Part shown: positions 9,876-18,447 of the stretch, one piece after another
Position numbering within the stretch: the stretch's first letter is position 1
How the letters are laid out: the number at the start of each line of letters is the position of its first letter
IMG/VR virus record: IMGVR_UViG_3300018416_000054
Span: 1 to 34,126 of that record
Direction: 5' to 3' (one strand)
Length of the DNA: 34,126 nt
From: a virus
Made by a program: the position numbers and the translations under genes
Notes under the pieces: generated by a model
What the model was told of the DNA's origin: nothing
Database searches by the model: none
The model's input: only the letters and a program-made list of their open reading frames with translations

Positions 9876-10297
9876 TACATATCCTTTCTATAAACATAAC
9901 TAACTAATTTATACCCATATTTAGGGGCTATTTTAGACCAACCTTTTCGACTAGTCTGAAACTCTATATTATCTGCTTGTAACTCTTCTGCAAGCTTTTC
10001 TAACAAATCAAAACCGTTTTTTGTATATCCGTATTTAGGGTCTTGGTAAGCTACCCAAACATATAAAGTGGGTCCACCACCATAATTGTCTTGTATTGCA
10101 GTAACTATAAACCCTACATCTTTATCTTTTTCATACGCTATATACAAATCAGCTTCTTTATTTCTAAGTGCTACATATACATCTGCAGGCACCCAATCAG
10201 AATAGCTTTTTTCAGTTATATATTTTAATTTCTCCTCTAAATATCCGTAAACAAATTGTAAGTCATCTACATGTATCTTACTAAACTTTACTCCCAT
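9875..10297 (-). CDS. Small GNAT-like acetyltransferase-fold protein, 140 aa
   Basis: The layout suggests a GNAT fold: an N-terminal helical part with a Trp/Val segment, a strand at about residues 53-66 (YIAYEKDKDVGFIVTAI), a strand LYVWVAY near 78-84 followed by YGYTKNGFDLLEKLAEE, and a C-terminal TSRKGWSKIAPKYGYK segment typical of the last GNAT motif ('...GFKKYGYK'). The acetyl-CoA-binding Q/RxxGxG/A loop is not clean (PKYGYTKNG), so catalytic activity is doubtful. Small GNAT-like proteins occur in structural modules of short-tailed phages; the T7 gp13 slot is comparable. Ends one base before the connector gene start and overlaps the next gene by one base. Confidence 0.6.
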   Translation of the reverse strand: MGVKFSKIHVDDLQFVYGYLEEKLKYITEKSYSDWVPADVYVALRNKEADLYIAYEKDKDVGFIVTAIQDNYGGGPTLYVWVAYQDPKYGYTKNGFDLLEKLAEELQADNIEFQTSRKGWSKIAPKYGYKLVSYVYRKDM

Positions 10298-10984
10298 TTA
10301 CCCTTTCTCCGAGCCATACCTCCGATATCTTCTAGTAGGTGCTACTCCAACACCAGCATATTTAACTTTCCTACCAACTCCTATATCGGCTCTTCTAGCT
10401 TTTATTTCAGCTTCTTGTACTGTATTTGCAAATAACCCTGCGTAATCTCTAGCTGCATTTGGGTCAGTCCAATCTCTAGCAGGCATACGTAGCAATCTGT
10501 ACAACGCACCGAAAATAATTCCGTCTCTGTAATCATCTGCTATTTCCGTAGCAATATTATTAGATGACCTAGATGGTTTTAAAGATACATTTAAAATTAT
10601 CCCGTTTGTTAAACTAGTATCAGGTATTGGTACAAGCCAAAACAAATCAGGAGATTGCTGTAAAAAATATTCTGGAGTTCCAGAGTTAGAAGATTCCCTC
10701 CATTTCGGCTTTCTACTCTCTAAAGCTCTAGGGGTAATTGCTTCTAAGTCTTTACCATCGTAAATACCCCAGATAACTTTATCTACTTTAGTACCAGTTG
10801 GCTGACCAAACTCGTACTCGTAAATTCCTGCTACTGTGCTGATAGGGTCTAGCTCTTTAGTATAGACCGCAGCTTTTTCACAAAGTTCAATTGATGATGA
10901 TCTTAGTGCATTCTCTACAACTGTATCTGGACACCCAGGTACGTAGGGTAATACATCTTTCATAAATGATTCAAAACTAGCCAT
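10298..10984 (-). CDS. Head-to-tail connector / tail nozzle-like protein, 228 aa
   Basis: The N-terminus (FESFMKDVLPYVPGCPDTVVENALRSS) is the typical opening of a family of short-tailed phage connector proteins. In these, an initial helical domain handles successive ring assembly and the middle is a beta-rich domain, here residues 60-150 with LFWLVPIPD. The C-terminal third (residues 150-200) is helical with DGIIFGALYRLLRMPARDW, followed by a basic tail ending RRYRRYGSEKG. It follows the SU10-like adaptor gene with a one-base overlap, matching the usual adaptor-then-nozzle order. Inference: it forms a ring below the adaptor in the tail. Exact identity cannot be fixed by eye. Confidence 0.65.
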   Translation of the reverse strand: MASFESFMKDVLPYVPGCPDTVVENALRSSSIELCEKAAVYTKELDPISTVAGIYEYEFGQPTGTKVDKVIWGIYDGKDLEAITPRALESRKPKWRESSNSGTPEYFLQQSPDLFWLVPIPDTSLTNGIILNVSLKPSRSSNNIATEIADDYRDGIIFGALYRLLRMPARDWTDPNAARDYAGLFANTVQEAEIKARRADIGVGRKVKYAGVGVAPTRRYRRYGSEKG

Positions 10985-11676
10985 TATGTCGCGCTCATTA
11001 TTTGTATATCAGGTTTTATTAAAGCATCAATCTGCGCTTTGCCAGTTACACTGACAGTAAACAATTGATAGTGTGTTGCAGCTCTTGTTGCATTACCTGC
11101 ATATTCTGCATCTTTTATAAATGCTCTAAACAAAGTGTAATCTATAAGAGCATTTGAGTAGTTATCAGGAACCGAAATAGTAGAAGATGTATTTGCTAAA
11201 TCCGTAGGTCTCTGCGAATAAATTAATTCTACAAAAGTACTTGTTGATGAAGCACCTGGGTAAACGTAATAATTCAAAGGGTCATTCTCATCAAACATAA
11301 AATGTTTTACAGTTGTACTATGAGCTGCGTCCCCTGTAACTGTAGGATCATGCCAATCTGGGTTTTGTGTATCTATAATATCTTTTGATACTAACCTAAC
11401 ACTTCTTTTACCTGTCGCACCACCAGAGGCATCAGACATATTACGAACTACATCAATTAGTTTTAATCCATCAGAAGGTAATGTTTGTTTAGTACCAACT
11501 ACTAAAGCAACATTAGAATGTACAGCAGTAGCAGAAGGAGCAAGATTTGCTATCTCCCTCTGCCCATCATTAACATAATTTAACAACTCAGCTTCAGTCC
11601 ACCTTACGTTTGCAGTGTCCTGTAATATACTTTCTACTCTAGCTAGTATGTTTGCGCCTGTTGTTACTGATGCCAT
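10984..11676 (-). CDS. SU10-like head-tail adaptor protein, 230 aa
   Basis: The N-terminal stretch at residues 10-45 (ARVESILQDT, RWTEAELLNYVNDGQREI, ANLAPSA) is the hallmark of the phage adaptor family found in SU10-like and many marine phages. A helix with W-T-x-x-E-L-L-x-Y-x-N-D-G-Q-R-E is followed by beta strands that read TLPSDGLKLIDVVRNM. A SQRPTDL segment and a helical C-terminus DYTLFRAFIKDAEYAGNATRA complete the family layout. In that family the protein docks 12 copies on the portal and extends the DNA channel. Overlaps the next gene by one base. Confidence 0.8.
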   Translation of the reverse strand: MASVTTGANILARVESILQDTANVRWTEAELLNYVNDGQREIANLAPSATAVHSNVALVVGTKQTLPSDGLKLIDVVRNMSDASGGATGKRSVRLVSKDIIDTQNPDWHDPTVTGDAAHSTTVKHFMFDENDPLNYYVYPGASSTSTFVELIYSQRPTDLANTSSTISVPDNYSNALIDYTLFRAFIKDAEYAGNATRAATHYQLFTVSVTGKAQIDALIKPDIQIMSAT

Positions 11677-12158
11677 TAATCTTCTTCTCTATCTACTATA
11701 ATTTCTGCCCAGACTTCATCCCTTTCATCTGAACTAACTTGTTCCCCAAACACTGCTTTTATTACAGACTGTTTAGGCAACCCTTCTGAAGTAAAGTCTT
11801 TAGGAGCACCTTCATCTAAAATTTGCTCCATTGCAGCTCTTAACTTTTCTCCTCTATCTGTTTCTTCCTCTTCAGATACTCCTGGTATTTCAACCTCCTC
11901 TTGATCCGATCCGTCTTCTTTATCACGGGCATAGTTTTCTCCAAATTCTATTACTTCAACTGCGTCCTCCACAATTTCATCTTCCCTTGCAATAAGAGAA
12001 GGGTTTCTAAGTGGTGCATCTTCAACTCTTCTAGCACCTTCTTGTAATGCTAATAAACCTAAATCGTCTCCCACTTCTTTTACTACGCCTTTATATAATC
12101 TAATAGACGCTCCCCATGTTGATGATATATACATATCTTCGTCAGCTATAATTTTCAT
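11676..12158 (-). CDS. Small acidic head-associated protein, 160 aa
   Basis: There are two modules. The N-terminus (residues 1-47) looks like a small beta-barrel phage head module (ISSTWGASIRLYKGVVKEV, then LLALQEGARRV). The middle is very acidic (EEVEIPGVSEEEETD). The C-terminal 50 residues carry a DFTSEGLPKQSVIKAVFG segment followed by VSSDERDEVWAEI, a helical motif seen at the end of small capsid-adjacent proteins of many marine phages. No enzyme motif. It lies between the major capsid terminator (52 bases after the capsid stop) and the adaptor gene, with its own ribosome site (AGGAG) before the ATG. Likely a head completion or decoration protein; function not established. Confidence 0.6.
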   Translation of the reverse strand: MKIIADEDMYISSTWGASIRLYKGVVKEVGDDLGLLALQEGARRVEDAPLRNPSLIAREDEIVEDAVEVIEFGENYARDKEDGSDQEEVEIPGVSEEEETDRGEKLRAAMEQILDEGAPKDFTSEGLPKQSVIKAVFGEQVSSDERDEVWAEIIVDREED

Positions 12159-12171
12159 AATTACTCCTAAA

Positions 12172-12208
12172 TTAAAAAATAAAGGAGAGCCACCCGAAGA
12201 TGGCTCCC
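12172..12208 (-). terminator. Rho-independent terminator after major capsid gene
   Basis: On the minus strand the sequence reads GGGAGCCATC-TTCG-GGTGGCTCTCC followed by TTTATTTTTTAA. The stem has ten pairs with a single T bulge and a UUCG tetraloop, then a U-rich tract. It begins about 19 bases after the capsid stop codon and lies before the next gene. Probably partial, raising capsid transcript level relative to the downstream structural genes. Confidence 0.85.
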
Positions 12209-12226
12209 ACTTTAATTAAGACTGGA

Positions 12227-13375
12227 TTATGCGTAAGCAACATCTAGTCTGATTACACCAAAGTCCTCAACAGCACTGTTGTGGTCGCTTTGATATTTTG
12301 GTTTCCTAAGGCCGAAAATCTTACCAATAGAGATACCATTTTGGTTACCGTAGTCGAAGTTATCTTCAACCATTTCTGGTAAACCGATATCAGCCATAGC
12401 AAGAGCTTGGGCTCCACAGAATAGGCAAGCTGAACCATTAACATCGGCATCAGCACCCCATTTATAGCCCGCAGAACCAGCATTACTTGATGTTCCAGAA
12501 GTAGCTCCTGAAGTATCAAATACATGTCTGAATTCATGCACCATTACACCGTCAACCATTAAACTAGAAGAACCAGCAAACAAGCTTGATTGTGGTCCTC
12601 TGATTCCAGCATTCCTAACGTTAGCTAAGAAGTCTGAATCTAGTTTAAGATCAGCCATAACTTGTGGAGTTACGAAAAGATGGAACATCTCATCGTTACC
12701 AGCACCTCTGACACCACGGATGTAGTTGTCTTTAGCGTAGGCTTTTAAGTCCACAATTGCGCTGTAGGTTATTTTATCAGCTGCTGCTACTGCAGTAACA
12801 TCACCAGCTACGATACCATTTGTAGCATCGAATCTTCTGTGCCTGTTAGTAGTTGGAGCTGAGACATCACTAGCAAAAGCTAGATCGCCAAGGTTTTGAC
12901 CAGTTGTGTAAACAGGTCTTAGCGCACCATTGTTTTTCTGCGTGTACGCAATCCCAGAAAGCGTTAAAAACGCAAGCTGGTCTATTCTGTCAGCAATTGC
13001 ATAAGCAAGAGCATCTCTAGAATGTTCACGGAAGTTAACAACAGATTTTTGATCAGCTAGTCTTCCTGCAAGTCTGTTAGCAAACCTGAGTTGATCTAGT
13101 TGAACAGTTATGTCGAATGCACGTAGTGATTCTTCATTACCTTCTAGAGTGTTATCTCCAGTTATACCATCACCTGTCATGTCAGCTAAAAGTGTTAATA
13201 CAGCTCTAGCTCCTTTTTCAGATTTAGTAAGTTCGCTTATTCTTTGGACCATAGCGTTCGATCCAGAACCAGCAAACTGGTTAATGAAAGACATATTACG
13301 AGCAACGCGCCAGAAGTCACGTGACCAAGCCGTTAGTTGTTCGGAGGTCAGTGACGCAAAGTTAGTATTAGCCAT
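12227..13375 (-). CDS. Major capsid protein, N4 gp56 family, 382 aa
   Basis: Residues 45-140 hold the family signature: a Lys-rich stretch, then LLADMTGDGITGDNTLEGNE with EESLRAFDITVQLDQLRFANR just after, then a helical segment ending DQLAFLTLSGIAY. This is the N4 gp56-type HK97-fold capsid protein, and the length (382) is in the usual range (about 380-410). The C-terminal part has the second conserved block (ACLFCGAQALAMADIG). The gene has a good ribosome site (AGGAG) 8-9 bases before ATG. It is preceded by a 222-base hairpin-rich leader and followed by a strong terminator, so it forms its own expression unit inside the structural operon. Confidence 0.9.
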   Translation of the reverse strand: MANTNFASLTSEQLTAWSRDFWRVARNMSFINQFAGSGSNAMVQRISELTKSEKGARAVLTLLADMTGDGITGDNTLEGNEESLRAFDITVQLDQLRFANRLAGRLADQKSVVNFREHSRDALAYAIADRIDQLAFLTLSGIAYTQKNNGALRPVYTTGQNLGDLAFASDVSAPTTNRHRRFDATNGIVAGDVTAVAAADKITYSAIVDLKAYAKDNYIRGVRGAGNDEMFHLFVTPQVMADLKLDSDFLANVRNAGIRGPQSSLFAGSSSLMVDGVMVHEFRHVFDTSGATSGTSSNAGSAGYKWGADADVNGSACLFCGAQALAMADIGLPEMVEDNFDYGNQNGISIGKIFGLRKPKYQSDHNSAVEDFGVIRLDVAYA

Positions 13376-13597
13376 TGGGCTTCTCCTATATTATTAAACG
13401 TTACTATTACCTGCCAACTTATTGGGGTGACAAATTAACCCGTATACCTCGTATCGTGAGGAGACGACTTCGCCAATTTTACGAGTGCGACCTCGACCTG
13501 TTTTACGTCTTGATAGACGAAATACGTTGTTTAACCTGTAACGATCAGGGCCAGATATCGTTCTGACTTAACGAATTCTTATATACTATATCAGTGT
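13376..13597 (-). other. Hairpin-rich leader of the major capsid gene
   Basis: A 222-base spacer with no convincing gene on either strand, in an operon where other spacers are 0-15 bases except the post-capsid terminator gap. Four short inverted repeats are visible: AACGAT/ATCGTT (13540-13545 with 13557-13562), CGTCT-TGAT-AGACG (13506-13519), CGAG-TGCGAC-CTCG (13482-13495) and CCTC-GTATCGT-GAGG (13447-13461). The last 20 bases contain the capsid ribosome site. It may hold a capsid promoter, an RNA processing or stabilising structure, or a translational control element. No known riboswitch was recognised. Confidence 0.5.
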
Positions 13598-14671
13598 TTA
13601 TCCAAAGTCACCACGTAATCTACGTAAAGTTTCTTCAGGTAAAGCATTAAATTCATCTTCTGATAGCGCATTTAGGTCTATTGTCCCTTCTCCTCTTTCT
13701 GCATTACCTTGCCCTTTTAGTTCAGGCGGTTGCGATTGAGAAGCCTCTATTTTCTTTTTGACAGTAGCCGTTTTCTTTTTCTGTATTGTCTCTACATTAC
13801 TTTTTGGCTGCGGGGCCTCTTGTACAGCAGGTTGATTAGCACCCATGACATACCCAGTAGCTTTTGTTAAAGCATCAGACGCTTGATACCCTTGAACAAT
13901 AAATGCATCTCGTAGACCAATTACTTCATTAGCTATGTCTTCATTGTAGTCTGCACTATTTTCATCTAATACAGGATATTGTTCTTGTATCATTTGAGCA
14001 GTAGTTTGTAACTGAACAGCTTCTTGACTTTGTTGTACTGTTTGCCCCATCTGCTGTTGAACTTCAAACATCATTTGTTCTTTTTCAGCTTGTCTTATCT
14101 CTTGTCTAAGAGCTGCAGCTTTTTCAGGCTCCATATCTACAACTAATTGTTGGTACTCTAACTCTTTAGCATCAAAATCATACTTAGGAGCTTGCGCTTG
14201 TATTTCTGCTTGTTTAGCTGTTTGCTCATCAAGCTGTTTCTGCAATGCTTTTTGTTTTGCTAGTACCTCATCTAATCTAGATTTAGGGACCATAGGAGAT
14301 TTTTGTTTTTCTTCTACTTCTTCGGCAACGGGTGCTTCCTGAAGTTCTGCAACATCTCCATCAGTAGTTTCCTCTGTCGGCTCCTCATCTGTTTCTTCTC
14401 CAACAGGTTCTCCTTCCTCTTCTGCAACAACTTCTTCTTCTTCCGTTGAATCTTCTTCTGTTGTTTCTTCAATTGCATCAGTCTCTTCTGAGTCTTCATC
14501 TGTCTCCTCTTCTATTGGGTTTCCATCTCCATCTAAGCCAAAGCTTAAATCCTCCTTAAACGGTGAAGCTTCTTCTTCACTTATTCTATCTGCACCGGGT
14601 ATACCGTCATAAGTAACATCATATTGTTCCTCTGACTGTGCATTATCAGTTTGCGTTTTGCTATCTGCCAT
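13598..14671 (-). CDS. Scaffold-like capsid assembly protein, 357 aa
   Basis: The N-terminal 125 residues are extremely acidic (long runs of Glu/Asp/Thr). A Gln/Glu/Lys-rich coiled coil follows (residues 130-225, with QKALQKQLDEQTAKQAEIQ and QQQMGQTVQQSQ), and then a Lys-rich C-terminal segment (KKKTATVKKKIEAS) ending NALPEETLRRLRGDFG. This acidic, helical build with a basic C-terminal contact region is usual for scaffolding proteins. The gene sits between portal and major capsid genes, the standard position. No protease motif was seen. The start is supported by ATAGGAGTTAGAA just before ATG, 15 bases after the portal stop. Confidence 0.8.
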   Translation of the reverse strand: MADSKTQTDNAQSEEQYDVTYDGIPGADRISEEEASPFKEDLSFGLDGDGNPIEEETDEDSEETDAIEETTEEDSTEEEEVVAEEEGEPVGEETDEEPTEETTDGDVAELQEAPVAEEVEEKQKSPMVPKSRLDEVLAKQKALQKQLDEQTAKQAEIQAQAPKYDFDAKELEYQQLVVDMEPEKAAALRQEIRQAEKEQMMFEVQQQMGQTVQQSQEAVQLQTTAQMIQEQYPVLDENSADYNEDIANEVIGLRDAFIVQGYQASDALTKATGYVMGANQPAVQEAPQPKSNVETIQKKKTATVKKKIEASQSQPPELKGQGNAERGEGTIDLNALSEDEFNALPEETLRRLRGDFG

Positions 14672-14686
14672 TTCTAACTCCTATAG

Positions 14687-16795
14687 TTATTTATTAGTCA
14701 ATACTGTCGCAGCCATTTTAGCTGCTGCTTGAGTGTCCGATTGATCTTTTCTCATCTGATTTGTGTCAGCTGATAAAGCTCTACGTAACTCGAGTTCTTC
14801 TCTCTTCATTTGTAATTGCGCTTGTAATTTAGCAATCTGTATTTGTGGGTCTATTTGCATAAGGTCTTGGGCTTTAGCCATATTTAATTGTGCTTCGGAT
14901 TGCGTATTTGCTACTTCAGCTTCTAATTGTGCTAATTGTAACTCAACTTGCTTTAATTGTGCTTCTGCTTGGAACTGCATAATTTGTGCCTCTTCTTCTG
15001 TTGGTGGCTCTTGACCTGTTAATACTCTAATTCTTCTAGCTAATTCATTCTTTCTTTGTAAGTTAGAGTACTCAATAATTACATCATCTGGAATCGGCAC
15101 ACCCATTTGTTTAAGTTCAAGTGCTTGTGCAAACTGTATGTCGTCAAAATTATCTCTTGCGGGTGCTGTACCTACAATCACATCGTATTCCCCAACTGTA
15201 AGGTCATTTATTACAGTGCCTTCTGGTGTCATTTCATTTATAACCATAGGTTCACGTGGTTTCATTGGGTCTTCTTCATTAGTTACCTGAATAACGCGCT
15301 CTTCTGTGTAAAACCTTTGGATTAAATTTAATACATTTTCAGCTAAATACTGTCTAGTTTTAGTTAAATTGTCTAAGGGTACTTGTATCATTAAAGCGCC
15401 ACGTTCTTGTTTTGCCCTTATAGCAACCCCAGACACCTCAGGGCTGTCTGAACCTAACATAGCGTCACTTATACCACTTATTTCTTTAACATTTAGTGCA
15501 GCTTTTTGTGCTATACGATCGAGCCCAGTAGGTATTGTGTTGTGTGGTATCTTAGATGGGGGTTGAGAACCACGGTTATATTCTAATACTAGACCTGTTT
15601 CAGCTCCGTGTTCTTCTAAATCGTCAGCTGTCATACCTACTAACGACCCAGACTCTACCATCCAACCACTATTTGCAGTTGTATTTACAATATGTAGCTC
15701 CTGGGAACTGATTTTGTTTAGTTGTTCTTGTGGTGATAACAGATTTCTTACCATTCCAAATGGTCTACCTCTTCTCCAGTACGGAAAATAAGGCACAATT
15801 GTAAAATCAGAGTAAGGAGACCAGTCATCATGCAAAACTACTTTGTCTGCGGTAACCGTCCACCTAACTTTTTTGACTAATTTTTCTATAATTCCTAAAT
15901 TAAACTGTTTTGCAAACTTATTTCGCTTAGTTTTTGACCATTCCATAGGGACTTCTCTCATATCCCCTGTTTCTTCGTCTACATAGAACTCACAAAGGTG
16001 TAATTTTCTATGTTGTCGCTCTATAACTCTTATAGCTCTAACAGCACCGACCTCTTCTGGGTCAGATATTGCATCTTCTCTGTATTCGAGCCCATTATTT
16101 ACGTCTCCATACCTTTGTTCTTCGTATTCAACAGAATCTAAACCAAAACTAGAGCCATTTTCAGCTATTATTCTTAACCTATCCGCTTTTTTCTGACCAT
16201 AAATCTCTTCTATCTCATCTGTAGTCATCCAACGGGTCTCAAAAATCTCATCCCAGCTTTTTGGGTCCCAATCTTTTGCATCAGGGTCTATTAAAATGTC
16301 TAGTGGGTCTTTAGCTTTGATTCTAATCTCACCTTCTACGTGATCACTGAAGTCTAAACGCACATCAAAGTAACCACGATCTTGGATTAGACCATCTGTA
16401 AACACCTGACTCTCTACCCAATCTAATTTATTGTTATCTCCGATCTGTTTAAATAATTTATTTAGAACAACTGCTGTTTCTTCATCACCATTTCTTCTAG
16501 GTTTGAAGTTGATGTCCATTCTTCTTGTAGACTGTTCACCAACAACTGTGTTTACAGTAGGAAGAATTGTATTTATTGTAAGTGCAGGTCGACCTTCTTC
16601 ATCTAAAGCAGCAATATCCATTTGGTCCCACTGCTCGCCTCTATAAAAAGCGTCACATTTCTGCGCCATATCGATATACTCTAAATGACCATTATCTCTG
16701 GCTCTTTTATATCGATCCCATTGATTACGAGTGATATAGTTTTCTTGCTCACCACTCAAGTTTCTTTGTTTCTTTTTATATCTTGCGTCTGGCAT
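14687..16795 (-). CDS. Portal protein, P22-like family, 702 aa
   Basis: Residues 25-110 match the opening of P22-type portals: CDAFYRGEQWD, then RPALTINTILPTVNTVVGEQ, then RMDINFKPR. They are followed by GYFDVRLDF and AKDPLDILIDPDAKDWD. A central SPYSDFTIVPYFPYWRRGRP segment and SGISDAMLGSDSPEVSGVAI complete the conserved blocks. The C-terminus (residues 600-690) is a long Gln/Glu-rich coiled coil, the likely barrel that projects into the head. Length 702 is close to P22 gp1 (725). It would form the dodecameric DNA channel and terminase dock. The start ATG shares one base with the terminase large subunit stop. Confidence 0.9.
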   Translation of the reverse strand: MPDARYKKKQRNLSGEQENYITRNQWDRYKRARDNGHLEYIDMAQKCDAFYRGEQWDQMDIAALDEEGRPALTINTILPTVNTVVGEQSTRRMDINFKPRRNGDEETAVVLNKLFKQIGDNNKLDWVESQVFTDGLIQDRGYFDVRLDFSDHVEGEIRIKAKDPLDILIDPDAKDWDPKSWDEIFETRWMTTDEIEEIYGQKKADRLRIIAENGSSFGLDSVEYEEQRYGDVNNGLEYREDAISDPEEVGAVRAIRVIERQHRKLHLCEFYVDEETGDMREVPMEWSKTKRNKFAKQFNLGIIEKLVKKVRWTVTADKVVLHDDWSPYSDFTIVPYFPYWRRGRPFGMVRNLLSPQEQLNKISSQELHIVNTTANSGWMVESGSLVGMTADDLEEHGAETGLVLEYNRGSQPPSKIPHNTIPTGLDRIAQKAALNVKEISGISDAMLGSDSPEVSGVAIRAKQERGALMIQVPLDNLTKTRQYLAENVLNLIQRFYTEERVIQVTNEEDPMKPREPMVINEMTPEGTVINDLTVGEYDVIVGTAPARDNFDDIQFAQALELKQMGVPIPDDVIIEYSNLQRKNELARRIRVLTGQEPPTEEEAQIMQFQAEAQLKQVELQLAQLEAEVANTQSEAQLNMAKAQDLMQIDPQIQIAKLQAQLQMKREELELRRALSADTNQMRKDQSDTQAAAKMAATVLTNK

Positions 16796-18447
16796 TAGGC
16801 CCTCATTGCTGTTTTATCTTTACTACTCTTCGTAAGATGTCGAAGTCTATCTCTCCAAGAAGGGATATGTTCGACTGGTTCTATATAAGTCGCGAACTCA
16901 GCCATCATCAATCCCACCCATGCCAAAGCATCAACTTGGTCATCATGTACACCATTTGGGAAACGTAAAAGTTCTGCGACTAACGGGCCAGTCCAGACTT
17001 CATCTTTAGGTATTCGCACCATTCCTTGTTGCATCCTACCTTGTATAGCTCTAGCCCTCGCTTCTTTATCACGCCTTCCCGGTTTCAAATCTTTAAAATA
17101 AGCTTCATATAGTTTACGCTCTCTTACCCTTTTTTCCAAGAACGGACCGAGTGCCATCTCTATATGACCTTTCTCAATACCAATTATGCTTGGTCTCCAC
17201 TGTTCATACAAGTCTAAAATTCGTTCAACAATTTCAAAACCATCAAACTTACCTCGTACACAATCAACCACATACAAATTATCGTACTCATCTACACCTA
17301 CAACTAATCCAACTGAATAGTCATTTCTGTCTCTTTGTCCTATAGCTAAGTCCCATGCACAGTAAAATTTCATCCTACTAAAATCTATATCGGCTGGGTC
17401 GTAATACCTGATCATGTCTCTTGTAAAGTAATCACCTTCATCGGACACTGGGTTCTGTTGATATAGCGCTGACCAATCTCGAGGGCCAACGGCTCGCTGG
17501 ATTTTTTCTAATGATTCTAAATTATATCTATCTTCATGAAGAGCATCGCCCATCTTTCTGTACTCTTCGTCCGCTTCTGCTATCGCTGGATATTTAACTA
17601 CTTCCCATTCATCACCACCGTCTGCAGCTCCACGAAGTAAACGTCCAGCTAAATCGTCATCATGCCATCTTGTTAAAATTACAAGTATGCCTCCGCCTGG
17701 AGCAAGACGTGTATACGCTGTTGAGGTGTACCAATCCCAGACATTGTCTCGGTTGTAATCCGACTCTGCATCTTCTCTGTTTTTTACAGGGTCATCGATT
17801 ACAAGTACGTGTGCACCTTTACCTGTAATACCACCACCAACACCAGCTGCTACATAACCACCACCTTTGGTAGTCAACCATGCTTCAACAGACTGTGAAG
17901 ATGGGTCTAATTTTGCATCCGTAAACACGTTCTTATATAATGGCTCCCGCAGTAAATGACGGACCTTTCTACTGAAAGACATCGCTAACGATCCAGAGTA
18001 TGAGCAACTTATAAATTCATGTTTTGGATTTCTGCCTAAGTGCCACGCTGGATAAGCAATACTAGCTAATGTTGATTTTCCATGTCGTGGTGGCATAAAC
18101 AACATTAACCTAGGAGACTTCCGATCTACTACATCTTGACTAAACTTTTCGAGGCGTTTGCAAATGTCTTTGTGTACCCAGCCAGCAGAATAGTCAGGAT
18201 TAAATCTCTCTACAAACGGCAGGAGTCTTTTTCGTGAAAGTACTCTTTTGGCTAATTCTTTCTGTGCCTTTAATGATGAGGCTTCTTCCTCTTGAAGTTC
18301 TTCTTGTGGAGTTGGATCAGGGTTCGGGGCAATTCGCTCAGCGTCATCGGCTCGGCAATATACACATAGACCATGTTCCTGAGAGAACAATGTTTGAGGT
18401 TGTAATTTTTTACAACGAGGACATTCAACTTTAGGTATTGTGCTCAT
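16795..18447 (-). CDS. terL: Terminase large subunit with N-terminal zinc-finger-like motif, 550 aa
   Basis: DNA-packaging motor. The ATPase domain has Walker A PPRHGKST (119-126), Walker B VLVIDDP (214-220, Asp218/Asp219) and a VILTRWHDDDL coupling region (256-266). The RNase H-like nuclease domain shows Asp366 (FYCAWDLAIG), Glu425 (IGIEKG) and the HDDQVDALAW motif (501-510). Residues 9-31 form a C-x2-C ... C-x2-C set (CPRC ... CVYC), a treble-clef-like knuckle that is an accessory addition to the usual terminase. The gene follows the ART-like gene with a one-base overlap and abuts the portal gene. It is separated from the small subunit by that ART-like gene, which is unusual. Confidence 0.93.
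   Translation of the reverse strand: MSTIPKVECPRCKKLQPQTLFSQEHGLCVYCRADDAERIAPNPDPTPQEELQEEEASSLKAQKELAKRVLSRKRLLPFVERFNPDYSAGWVHKDICKRLEKFSQDVVDRKSPRLMLFMPPRHGKSTLASIAYPAWHLGRNPKHEFISCSYSGSLAMSFSRKVRHLLREPLYKNVFTDAKLDPSSQSVEAWLTTKGGGYVAAGVGGGITGKGAHVLVIDDPVKNREDAESDYNRDNVWDWYTSTAYTRLAPGGGILVILTRWHDDDLAGRLLRGAADGGDEWEVVKYPAIAEADEEYRKMGDALHEDRYNLESLEKIQRAVGPRDWSALYQQNPVSDEGDYFTRDMIRYYDPADIDFSRMKFYCAWDLAIGQRDRNDYSVGLVVGVDEYDNLYVVDCVRGKFDGFEIVERILDLYEQWRPSIIGIEKGHIEMALGPFLEKRVRERKLYEAYFKDLKPGRRDKEARARAIQGRMQQGMVRIPKDEVWTGPLVAELLRFPNGVHDDQVDALAWVGLMMAEFATYIEPVEHIPSWRDRLRHLTKSSKDKTAMRA

Noticed and set aside
13375-13566. 63-codon plus-strand frame in the capsid leader
   Set aside because: It is antisense to the late operon, has no ribosome site, and its start lies inside the capsid start region.
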